Shown: positions 1 to 5,034, counted from the first letter of the stretch. The stretch is 5,433 bases of DNA from Actinomycetes bacterium (GCA_023425615.1 JAFACJ010001116.1:1-5433), one strand, 5' to 3'. Notes: generated by a model not told the origin, from the sequence alone. Made by a program: numbers and translations.

Positions 1-509
1 GCCTCGGCCTGCTCCTGCTCGTGGCGGCCGGGGCGCTGCTGCTCCTGTCGGCCCTGGACGTCCTCCATCCGGTCTACGCCGTCCTGGCGCTGACGGCGAC
101 GGGGGTGCTGCTGCTGGCACGGCCGGAGCCCGGGGCCGGCGGCCCGGTGGCCTACGCGGTGGGGCTGATCGTGGCGGGTGCCTGCGCGCTGTGGGCGGCC
201 GGGCTGTACGCCTCGGACAAGGGGCACGAGAAAGCCGTCGATTTCTTCCACGATCTGCGAAGGCAGACGAGCGTCGTCATTTACAGCGAGAAGACGCTCG
301 CCCTCTCCGGGCCCGGCGTCACCGTGGAGAAACTGTCCGGGAATTCCAAATACGGCTACCGTTACCGGGGTTTTCGGCTGCTCCTCGCCCGGTCCGGAAC
401 CTACTATCTGGTCCCGGACGGCTGGATTCCCGGGACGAATGCCACCCAGATCATCGGCGGAACGGACGACGTGCGGTTGGAACTCGTCCCGGGCCGGCCG
501 CCCGGCTGA
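1..509 (+). CDS. Membrane protein of unknown function, 5'-truncated by window edge
   Basis: The reading frame is open from base 3 to the TGA at 507-509. A GTG at 21 is the first possible start inside the window, but it lies within a hydrophobic stretch (LGLLLLVAAGALLLL), so the true start is probably upstream and the gene is partial. What is visible is three hydrophobic segments in roughly the first 65 residues, consistent with membrane helices. A soluble domain of about 100 residues follows, rich in aromatic and basic residues (HDLRRQTSVVIYSEK, KYGYRYRGFRLLLARSG, YYLVPDGW). The C-terminal part resembles a conserved uncharacterised domain I associate with actinomycete membrane proteins, but I cannot name a family. 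Codon use fits a real high-GC gene. It converges on the esterase remnant with 29 bp between the two stop codons. No function is proposed. Confidence 0.72.
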   Translation, partial: LGLLLLVAAGALLLLSALDVLHPVYAVLALTATGVLLLARPEPGAGGPVAYAVGLIVAGACALWAAGLYASDKGHEKAVDFFHDLRRQTSVVIYSEKTLALSGPGVTVEKLSGNSKYGYRYRGFRLLLARSGTYYLVPDGWIPGTNATQIIGGTDDVRLELVPGRPPG

Positions 510-538
510 GGGGGCGAGGACGTCCCGGGACGGGCGGG

Positions 539-1135
539 TCAGTTCACCGTGACGGTGCCGCTGCCGGAGCGGACGCAGGCGACGGCCCTGGCGGCGGTGG
601 CGGCGGCGCCGGTGAGGCAGCGGCCGAGGACGACGTGGCCCGCGGCGTTGGGGTGCCAGGACTCCTGGCAGGTCTGGTAGTAGGTGACGCAGGTGTTCGC
701 CATCCGCTGGATGCCGATCTTGTCGTAGCCCGAGAGGCTGGTCACGAAGGTGCCGGTCGCCCCGTCCTGTACCCGGATCGGGGTGGCCAGCGCGTTGGCC
801 GGGCTGCCGGTCCCCTCGCACAGGCGGGCTCCGTCGAAGGCCCTCTGGACGTCGAGGTAGACCAGATCGGCGGCGGGGAACCCGGCGGAGAGCGTGGTGT
901 GCGCCGACCTGACCAGATCGCTCAGGTCGGCGGAGAAGGCGTGGCCGGGGGCGAGGCTGGCGCGGTGGATCGGGCAGCCCGCCGCGTACCGCTCGGCGCC
1001 CAGCGCGCGGAACTTGTCGCGGGTGTCGTCGCGGCCGTCCTCCTCGTGGTACTCGGCCGCCAGTTCCGTCGGGAGGGGGTTGGCGTACCCCTGCAGGACG
1101 ATAGTGATCACAACACGTACCAGGGGGATCGTCAA
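539..1135 (-). pseudogene. SGNH/GDSL-type secreted esterase remnant, N-terminal half missing
   Basis: The 198-residue frame matches the C-terminal half of actinomycete secreted SGNH hydrolases (lipase/esterase). Near the start it has the strand motif IVLQGYANPLP, and near the end the His block QESWHPNAAGH, which carries the catalytic histidine. In the DxxH position Asp is replaced by Glu (ESWH). Six cysteines (GCPIH, RLCEG, CVTYYQTC, GRCL, ACV) suit an exported disulfide-bonded protein. The GDS serine block, the oxyanion Gly and Asn blocks, and any signal peptide are missing. The frame is closed by a TGA at 1142-1144, and the only start is a TTG at 1133-1135. I see no Shine-Dalgarno sequence for it. 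It lies 28 bp downstream of the kinase stop on the same strand, so a deletion junction is likely. I infer a non-functional remnant. An unusual short intracellular protein is the less likely alternative. Confidence 0.7.
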
Positions 1136-1163
1136 GATCCGTCAGGGCTCCCGGCCGGAGGGG

Positions 1164-2021
1164 TCACCGGGGGACGAGCTCGGCGACCTTCGGCGGCAGC
1201 CTGCGGTGGGTGAGGCGGCCCGCGGGCGCCAGCACGCCGTGCAGGTCGCGCAGGGTCGGGCGGGCGCCGGGGTCCTTGTCCAGGCAGGCCGCGACCACCT
1301 CCCGCAGGGACGGATCGAGGCGGGCGAGGTCGGGCTCCTCGCGCAGGATGCGGTGCAGGACGGCCTCGGGGGCGCCGCCGCCGAACGGGCCGCAGCCCGC
1401 GGCGCAGGCCAGGAGGGCGCCCAGGGCGAACACGTCGCCGGGCGGTCCCGGCTCGCCGCCGCCGTGCATCATCTCCGGCGGCAGGAACGGGAGCGTTCCC
1501 ATGAGGGAGCCGATGGCCGAACGGCTGATGGCGTCGAAGGCGCCGAGGATCCCGAAGTCCACGAGCTGGGGGCCGTCGTCGGTGAGGATCACGTTCGCGG
1601 GGGTGAGATCGCGATGGGCGAGGCCGCGGTCGTGCAGGGCCACCAGCGCCTGGGCCAGGCTCACGCCGAGGCTGCGCACCGGCTCGGCCTGCCACGGTCC
1701 GAACCGCTGGAGCACCTCGGCCAGGGAGGGTCCCGGCAGGTAGGCGGAGGCGAGCCAGAGCGGGTCGCCGTCGAAGCCGGTGTCCAGCAGCGGCGCCAGC
1801 AGGGGCCCGGTGATCCGCTGGAGGGCCGCGGTCTCACGGGCGAGCCGCTGCCGGAAGAACGGGTCGGCGGCGAAGGGCGGGCGCACCACCCGTACGGCGG
1901 CACGCCGTCCGTCGGGGGAGGTGCCGCCGAACAGGACGCCCATCCGTCCCTCGCCCAGGCGCCCGTGCAGCCGGTACGGGCCGGCGCTCCCGGGATCTCC
2001 CGCCCGCAACTGCTCTCTCAC
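1164..2021 (-). CDS. Hanks-type Ser/Thr protein kinase-like protein lacking both key lysines (possible pseudokinase)
   Basis: The GTG at 2019-2021 is chosen because GGGAG lies 4 nt upstream and the kinase domain begins soon after; this gives 285 residues. Kinase landmarks run in order. The glycine loop is LGEGRMG (22-28). The beta-3 segment AAVRVV carries Arg44 where the ATP-anchoring Lys is expected. The alpha-C Glu is probably E63. The catalytic loop HRDLTPANV (136-144) keeps D138 and N143 but has Thr140 instead of the usual Lys. DFG is at 155-157, PPE at 181-183 and DVFALG at 196-201. The ending LPPKVAELVPR resembles the juncture after which longer actinomycete kinases continue into a linker, membrane helix and sensor. 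Here the protein stops, so it would be a soluble kinase domain. It is divergent from the nitroreductase gene and just upstream of the esterase remnant. Activity is uncertain: the fold is clear, but two catalytic lysines are not visible. Confidence 0.88.
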   Translation of the reverse strand: MREQLRAGDPGSAGPYRLHGRLGEGRMGVLFGGTSPDGRRAAVRVVRPPFAADPFFRQRLARETAALQRITGPLLAPLLDTGFDGDPLWLASAYLPGPSLAEVLQRFGPWQAEPVRSLGVSLAQALVALHDRGLAHRDLTPANVILTDDGPQLVDFGILGAFDAISRSAIGSLMGTLPFLPPEMMHGGGEPGPPGDVFALGALLACAAGCGPFGGGAPEAVLHRILREEPDLARLDPSLREVVAACLDKDPGARPTLRDLHGVLAPAGRLTHRRLPPKVAELVPR

Positions 2022-2103
2022 TGGTCTCCCGTCCCCCGAGGGGAGAGATCCCACCAAGTTCCGCGCCGGGAATCTGTGGCACAGGACACAAGTGGCACCC
2101 GAG

Positions 2104-2117
2104 GTGAGGGACGTCAC
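2104..2117. promoter_or_regulatory. Possible Crp-type site (weak)
   Basis: GTG-N6-GTCAC in the kinase/nitroreductase divergent spacer fits the GTG(N6)GNCAC pattern I recall for Streptomyces Crp. Only seven bases are specified, so a chance match in a GC-rich window is quite possible. Confidence 0.2.
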
Positions 2118-2135
2118 TGTCTGACGGGGAAGGTA

Positions 2136-2147
2136 TTGAAGGTTCAA
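2136..2147. promoter_or_regulatory. Perfect inverted repeat TTGAA-GG-TTCAA, candidate operator
   Basis: A 5-bp perfect inverted repeat with a 2-bp spacer stands out as an AT-richer island in the divergent spacer between the kinase (start 2021, minus) and the nitroreductase (start 2200, plus). It lies 52 bp before the nitroreductase ATG, a normal place for a repressor site. MarR-family dimers often bind such short-spaced repeats, but no regulator gene is in the window, so the binder is unknown. The rest of this 178-bp spacer (2022-2199) shows no convincing -35/-10 pair for either gene. Confidence 0.4.
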
Positions 2148-2199
2148 CCCGTTGGATGCGGCGAAGCAGACCCCCGGATGAGAAAAGGTGAGCTCCCGC

Positions 2200-2799
2200 A
2201 TGTCGCTCGAACTCGACAAGACCGCGCAGGACCTGTTGTTCCGCGAGGCAAGGACGGCGAACACCTTCACCGACGAGCCGGTCACCGAAGAGCAGGTCCA
2301 GGCGATCTACGATCTCGTCAAGTACGCGCCGACCGCGATGAACGCACAGCCGCTGCGGGTGCTGATCGTGCGCAGCGCCGAGGCCCGCGAACGGCTGGTC
2401 GGACATATGGCCGAGGGCAACAAGGCGAAGACCGCCGCCGCCCCGCTGGTCGCGGTCCTCGCCTACGACGTGGACTTCCACGAGGAGCTCCCGAAGGTCT
2501 TCCCGCACGCCGCGGGCGCCAAGGACAACTTCGACGGCACGGAGAAGGAGCCGGTCCGCCACAAGGTGGGCTCGTTCAACGCCGCGCTCCAGGTGGGCTA
2601 CTTCATCCTGGGCGTCCGCGCCGCCGGCCTGGCCGCGGGCCCGATGGCGGGCTTCGACGGCGACGGCATCGACAAGGAGTTCTTCGGCGACGGCAGGCAC
2701 AAGACGATCGCCGTCGTGAACATCGGCAAGCCGGGCCCCGACGCCTGGTTCCCCCGGAACCCGCGGCTGGAGTACGGGGACGTCGTCACCACGGTCTGA
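2200..2799 (+). CDS. RutE/HadB-like FMN-dependent nitroreductase family protein
   Basis: The 199-residue protein is read from the ATG at 2200. AAAAGGTGAG ends 7-8 nt upstream and decides this start over the in-frame GTG at 2188, which lies inside that Shine-Dalgarno sequence. It follows the RutE-like branch of the nitroreductase fold from end to end. FREARTANTF (14-23) and APTAMNAQPLR (43-53) correspond to the FMN-phosphate and flavin contacts. HMAEGNKAKTAAAPL (69-83), FPHA (101-104), the mid-region helix and GPMAGFD (147-153) follow, with NIGKPG (174-179) near the end. Length agrees with E. coli RutE (196 residues). RutE is assigned to reduction of malonic semialdehyde to 3-hydroxypropionate in pyrimidine breakdown. 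No other rut gene is here, so the substrate is open, and a general NAD(P)H quinone or nitro-compound reductase is equally possible. It is expected to be cytoplasmic and dimeric. The gene is monocistronic, bounded by a divergent spacer and a strong terminator. Confidence 0.9.
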   Translation: MSLELDKTAQDLLFREARTANTFTDEPVTEEQVQAIYDLVKYAPTAMNAQPLRVLIVRSAEARERLVGHMAEGNKAKTAAAPLVAVLAYDVDFHEELPKVFPHAAGAKDNFDGTEKEPVRHKVGSFNAALQVGYFILGVRAAGLAAGPMAGFDGDGIDKEFFGDGRHKTIAVVNIGKPGPDAWFPRNPRLEYGDVVTTV

Positions 2800-2815
2800 C
2801 CCGTCCGCCGCGCGC

Positions 2816-2856
2816 CGAAGGCCCCGTCCCGCCACAAGCGAAGGACGGGGCCTTCG
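2816..2856 (+). terminator. Strong hairpin terminator after the nitroreductase gene
   Basis: A 14-bp perfect stem is formed by CGAAGGCCCCGTCC (2816-2829) and GGACGGGGCCTTCG (2843-2856) around a 13-nt loop. It begins 17 bp after the nitroreductase stop. No U-tract follows, which is common for actinomycete terminators. Its right end is only 24 bp from the next start codon. Confidence 0.85.
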
Positions 2857-2867
2857 TCAACTCATGG

Positions 2868-2873
2868 GAAAAT
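2868..2873 (+). promoter_or_regulatory. Possible -10 element for a leaderless oxidoreductase mRNA
   Basis: GAAAAT lies 7 bp before the ATG at 2881, the spacing expected if transcription starts at or next to the start codon. There is no convincing Shine-Dalgarno sequence in the 24 bp between the hairpin and the ATG. A -35 at the usual spacing would fall in the terminator stem and is not recognisable, so this is tentative. Confidence 0.25.
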
Positions 2874-2880
2874 CCGAGTC

Positions 2881-3762
2881 ATGAGTGAACCAGTCGCCGT
2901 GGGGATCGTGGGCGCCGGACCGTGGGCCGGGATGGTGCACGCCCCCGCCCTGGCAGGGAGCCCGCACACCAGGCTCGCCGGGGTCTGGGCCCGCAGGCAC
3001 GAAGCCGCGGCGGCCCTCGCCTCCGCGCACGGCTCCACCCCCTACGACCGGCTGGAGGACCTCTTCGACCACTGCGAGGCCGTCGCCTTCGCCGTCCCCC
3101 CGGACGTCCAGGCCGCCCTCGCCGTCCGTGCCGCCGAGGCGGGCAAGGCGCTGCTGCTGGAGAAGCCCCTGGCGATGGACCTCGACGGGGCGCGGAGGGT
3201 GGTGGAGGCCGTCGGCGAGGCCGGCGTCGTCTCCCAGATGGTCTTCACCCTGCGCTACTCCGCCGCCGCCCGCGACTTCCTCGCCGGCATGCCGCGGCTC
3301 CAGCCTTTCGGCGGGTACGGGCAGTTCGTCTCCTCGGTGCTCGACGGCGGCCCCTTCGCGACGCCGTGGCGTCTGGAGCGCGGCGCCATCCTCGACCTCG
3401 GCCCCCACATCGTCGATCTGCTGGACGCCTCCCTGGGCCGTGTCGTCTCCGTCCGGGCGCACGGCGACCCCCTGCGCTGGGTCGGCATGCTCCTGGAACA
3501 CGAGACCGGCGCGGTGAGCGAGGCGTCGGTGTCCATGGCGGGCCGCGGCGAACCGCCACCCGCCCGGGTCGAGGTCTTCGGCGCCGGCGGCACCGCCGTC
3601 CTCGACTGGTCGGCGCTGGACTCCGACGCCTTCCCCCGTATGGTCGCCGAGTTCGCCGAGGCCGTCCGCACCCGCACCCCCCACCCCCTGGACGCCGCGC
3701 ACGGCCTCCACATCCAGCAGGTCCTCGCCCGGGCCGAGTCCCAGCTCGCCGACCGCCGCTGA
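2881..3762 (+). CDS. Gfo/Idh/MocA-family NAD(P)-dependent oxidoreductase
   Basis: The 293-residue protein has an N-terminal Rossmann fold starting at once with VGIVGAGPWA (7-16), a GxGxxA variant of the dinucleotide-binding loop. EKPLA (94-98) carries the conserved catalytic-site Lys95. ILDLGPHIVDLL (170-181) carries the Asp/His pair (D172, H176) seen at the active site of this family. The C-terminal alpha/beta substrate domain ends with the usual FAEAVRTRTPHPLDAAHGLHIQQVLARAE helix region. At 293 residues it is shorter than many family members (about 330-380), the shortening falling in the C-terminal domain. Such enzymes oxidise or reduce sugars, inositols or similar polyols in the cytoplasm; the substrate cannot be told from the motifs. 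The ATG at 2881 begins the Rossmann strand after five residues, so no earlier start is needed. It is flanked by hairpins on both sides and appears to be transcribed alone. Confidence 0.92.
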   Translation: MSEPVAVGIVGAGPWAGMVHAPALAGSPHTRLAGVWARRHEAAAALASAHGSTPYDRLEDLFDHCEAVAFAVPPDVQAALAVRAAEAGKALLLEKPLAMDLDGARRVVEAVGEAGVVSQMVFTLRYSAAARDFLAGMPRLQPFGGYGQFVSSVLDGGPFATPWRLERGAILDLGPHIVDLLDASLGRVVSVRAHGDPLRWVGMLLEHETGAVSEASVSMAGRGEPPPARVEVFGAGGTAVLDWSALDSDAFPRMVAEFAEAVRTRTPHPLDAAHGLHIQQVLARAESQLADRR

Positions 3763-3794
3763 CACGGCGGGCGGCGCGTCCGCCGACCGTGTCA
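3760..3794 (+). terminator. Hairpin terminator overlapping the oxidoreductase stop codon
   Basis: TGACACGG (3760-3767, beginning with the stop codon) pairs perfectly with CCGTGTCA (3787-3794). Two inner 3-bp blocks extend it (3768-3770 with 3783-3785, and 3772-3774 with 3780-3782), with bulges at 3771 and 3786 and a 5-nt loop. No U-tract follows. The right arm is also the left end of the 46-bp repeat upstream of the secreted-protein genes. Confidence 0.65.
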
Positions 3795-3832
3795 CCGTCC
3801 GGCCAACCAAGCTAGCGCTTGCCTGTTGACCG
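3787..3832 (+). repeat. 46-bp promoter/operator repeat, copy 1
   Basis: Matches 5044-5089 at 44 of 46 positions (differences at 3797 and 3822). It runs from CCGTGTCACC through the palindromic site at 3808-3821 to the -35 hexamer. Similarity drops in the promoter spacer after it, so the conserved block is the upstream control region. Confidence 0.93.
3808..3821. promoter_or_regulatory. Palindromic operator-like site, copy 1
   Basis: CAAGC-TAGC-GCTTG is a perfect 5-bp inverted repeat with a 4-bp spacer, ending 4 bp before the -35 hexamer. It is unchanged in copy 2 (5065-5078). An alternative axis through AGCGCT gives an imperfect 12-bp palindrome. TetR- or LacI-type regulators bind sites of this general form, but the binder cannot be identified here. 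Confidence 0.6.
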
Positions 3833-3854
3833 GCCGGTGCCACGCGTCTACGTT
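3826..3854 (+). promoter_or_regulatory. Sigma-70-type promoter for the first small secreted protein gene
   Basis: TTGACC (3826-3831), 17-bp spacer, TACGTT (3849-3854). The second module has the same arrangement at exactly the same distances (TTGACC, 17 bp, TATGTT). Transcription would start near 3861, giving a leader of about 190 nt. Confidence 0.8.
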
Positions 3855-3860
3855 CACGGG

Positions 3861-4051
3861 AAAGCCGCCTCGATGAGACGAGGCGACGCCGGAATCCCTC
3901 AGCGCCGCGGCCGGAGCCGCCGGCCCGGCGCCCCGCCGTCCTGGAGACCCGGCCTCACCGCCGCCTACCCGACAGAGGCGGACCTGGCCTTCCCGGGCGG
4001 TCACCCACCCCACCCAGGGCGTTCCCGCACGCCCGTCCCGGAAGGGAACCC
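3861..4051 (+). promoter_or_regulatory. Structured 5' leader of the first secreted-protein gene
   Basis: This stretch of about 190 nt holds no credible gene and is homologous to 5118-5321. Visible hairpins are CGCCTCG/CGAGGCG (3866-3872 with 3879-3885, loop ATGAGA); GGCCGG/CCGGCC (3909-3914 with 3920-3925, loop AGCCG); CCGCCT/AGGCGG (3961-3966 with 3976-3981, loop ACCCGACAG); and GGGCGT/ACGCCC (4017-4022 with 4029-4034). The second covaries in the other leader, the third is identical in both arms, and the fourth is kept there by a G-U pair. GTTCCC (4021-4026) could instead pair with GGGAAC (4044-4049) over the ribosome-binding site, which would compete with the fourth hairpin. A cis-acting RNA element is inferred; ligand or partner is unknown. 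Confidence 0.65.
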
Positions 4052-4105
4052 ATGCTCCGCAGAACGACAGCGGCCGCGCTCGCCGCGGCCTCCGCAGCGG
4101 CCGTC
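4052..4105 (+). repeat. 54-bp exact duplication in signal-peptide coding DNA, copy 1
   Basis: The first 18 codons of member A are identical base for base to those of member B (4597-4650), including every third position, whereas the mature regions are far less similar. Just beyond, 4100-4135 is identical to 5373-5408 in member C. Confidence 0.95.
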
Positions 4106-4480
4106 GGCCTGACGGCGTCCCCGGCCATGGCCGCGCCGATGGCCATGGGGAGCTTCACGCTCCACCTCTCCCTCCCCCTCACCTGCACCTCGACCCTGAC
4201 CGGCACCCGGAGCGCCACCGCGTTCACCGTCACCGGCGCCACGGCCACCGGGTGCGGCGGCGCGGTCGTCATCCAGGGCCTCCCCTGGAGCGGGAGCTTC
4301 GGCCCGCCCGCCTTGATGTCCTTCTCGGTGCGGGCCCTCAGCTGCCCCTACAGCGGCGTTCTGGGGAGCGGCACCGTCACCGGCTCCCCGCCCACCATCA
4401 CCTTCACCGGCCAGCCCGTCTCCTCGACGAACCCGCTCTGCCCCGCCATCACCGTCGACGCGACGTACACCTTCGCCTGA
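4052..4480 (+). CDS. Small secreted four-cysteine protein, family member A
   Basis: The 142-residue protein starts at the ATG at 4052, preceded by GAAGGGA with a short spacer. Residues 1-27 are a classical signal peptide: MLRRTT, an alanine-rich hydrophobic core, and PAMA just before the likely cleavage site (A27/A28). Two arginines are present, but a full twin-arginine motif is not clear. The mature part of about 115 residues is rich in Thr, Ser, Gly and Val with alternating beta-like segments, and has cysteines at 45, 68, 98 and 130, likely two disulfides. Conserved blocks shared with member B are GSFTL, ATGCG, QGLPWSG and MSFSV. The mature region looks like a compact beta-sandwich of the kind found in actinomycete secreted proteins of unknown function; I do not recognise a named domain. 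It is first in a tandem array under its own promoter and structured leader, and 116 bp before member B. Confidence 0.87.
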   Translation: MLRRTTAAALAAASAAAVGLTASPAMAAPMAMGSFTLHLSLPLTCTSTLTGTRSATAFTVTGATATGCGGAVVIQGLPWSGSFGPPALMSFSVRALSCPYSGVLGSGTVTGSPPTITFTGQPVSSTNPLCPAITVDATYTFA

Positions 4481-4596
4481 CCGTGACGCCGTCGGCCGCG
4501 GTGGTAAGGCGACGTCCGACCCCGCAGTGGCGGGGGCCGCCCCCCCCGGCCCCGGGCACCCGCCCCGTCCCTGAAAGCGTCACTGAAAGGAGACAC
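4481..4596 (+). other. Intergenic spacer between members A and B, without the promoter module
   Basis: These 116 bp show none of the 46-bp repeat, palindrome, TTGACC promoter or leader hairpins found before members A and C. The middle is a G/C run (GGGGGCC followed by eight C) that could fold weakly, but no convincing terminator or promoter is seen. The last bases carry a strong Shine-Dalgarno sequence, AAAGGAG, for member B. Co-transcription of A and B is the simplest reading. Confidence 0.55.
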
Positions 4597-4650
4597 ATGC
4601 TCCGCAGAACGACAGCGGCCGCGCTCGCCGCGGCCTCCGCAGCGGCCGTC
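4597..4650 (+). repeat. 54-bp exact duplication in signal-peptide coding DNA, copy 2
   Basis: Identical to 4052-4105. A second duplicated block, 4768-4810 against 4217-4259, has one mismatch in 43 and covers the ATATGCG region around the second cysteine. Confidence 0.95.
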
Positions 4651-5034
4651 AGCCTGATGGCGTCCCCGGCCACGGCCGCCGTGCCGATCGCCGTCGGGTC
4701 CTTCACGCTCTTCTTCCCTTACTCCTCCGTCACCTGCGACTCGACCCTTGAGGGAGCCTGGAGCGGTACCGCGTTCACCGCCACCGGCGCCACGGCCACC
4801 GGGTGCGGCGTCACGGTCACCCCCCAGGGCCTTCCCTGGTCCGGGGACTTCGGCATGCCCGCCTGGATGTCCTTCTCGGTGAAGACCGCCGGCTGCATCT
4901 ACAGCGCCACCTTGGCGAACGGTGTGGTCGTTCCCCCCTACATCGTCTTCCCCGCTCAGCCGGTCACGGCGACGAACTTCCCCTGCTTCACCGGGGTCAC
5001 CGTCAGCGCGCGCTATCGCCCTCTCTGGATGTGA
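4597..5034 (+). CDS. Small secreted four-cysteine protein, family member B
   Basis: The 145-residue paralogue of member A starts at the ATG at 4597 with GAAAGGAG 4 nt upstream, a better ribosome-binding site than those of members A and C. The signal peptide is nearly the same, with likely cleavage after PATA (A27). The mature part has cysteines at 47, 70, 100 and 130. The first two intervals (23 and 30 residues) are the same as in A, and the third differs by two. GSFTL, TAFT-TGATATGCG, QGLPWSG-FG and MSFSV are shared with A. Differences concentrate in the last 45 residues, where B is richer in aromatics and Pro and ends RYRPLWM. It is exported and probably disulfide-bonded; function is unknown. 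The upstream spacer lacks the control module, so expression probably depends on the member A promoter. Confidence 0.87.
   Translation: MLRRTTAAALAAASAAAVSLMASPATAAVPIAVGSFTLFFPYSSVTCDSTLEGAWSGTAFTATGATATGCGVTVTPQGLPWSGDFGMPAWMSFSVKTAGCIYSATLANGVVVPPYIVFPAQPVTATNFPCFTGVTVSARYRPLWM

Noticed and set aside
521..532. 12-bp perfect palindrome CGTCCCGGGACG between the convergent genes
   Set aside because: It has no loop and no U-tract, and short G/C palindromes are frequent in such DNA. It is too weak to call a terminator or operator.
894..2888. A 664-codon open frame on the plus strand across the kinase and nitroreductase genes
   Set aside because: It is antisense to the kinase and out of frame with the nitroreductase. 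Its product is Arg/Gly/Ala-rich low-complexity sequence without motifs, as expected for shadow frames in very GC-rich DNA.
3808..3821. KstR2-type operator
   Set aside because: The site has CAAG and CTTG half-sites, but they are six bases apart, not the two of the KstR2 pattern as I recall it.
3873..4112. Possible upstream ORF or leader peptide in the first leader (ATG at 3873)
   Set aside because: The second leader has no corresponding ORF, the frame has no Shine-Dalgarno sequence, and its product is Pro/Arg-rich. The ATG lies in a hairpin loop.
4252..4596. N-terminal extension of member B to an upstream ATG at 4252
   Set aside because: The extension reads member A DNA in another frame. The ATG at 4597 has a strong ribosome-binding site and begins a textbook signal peptide.
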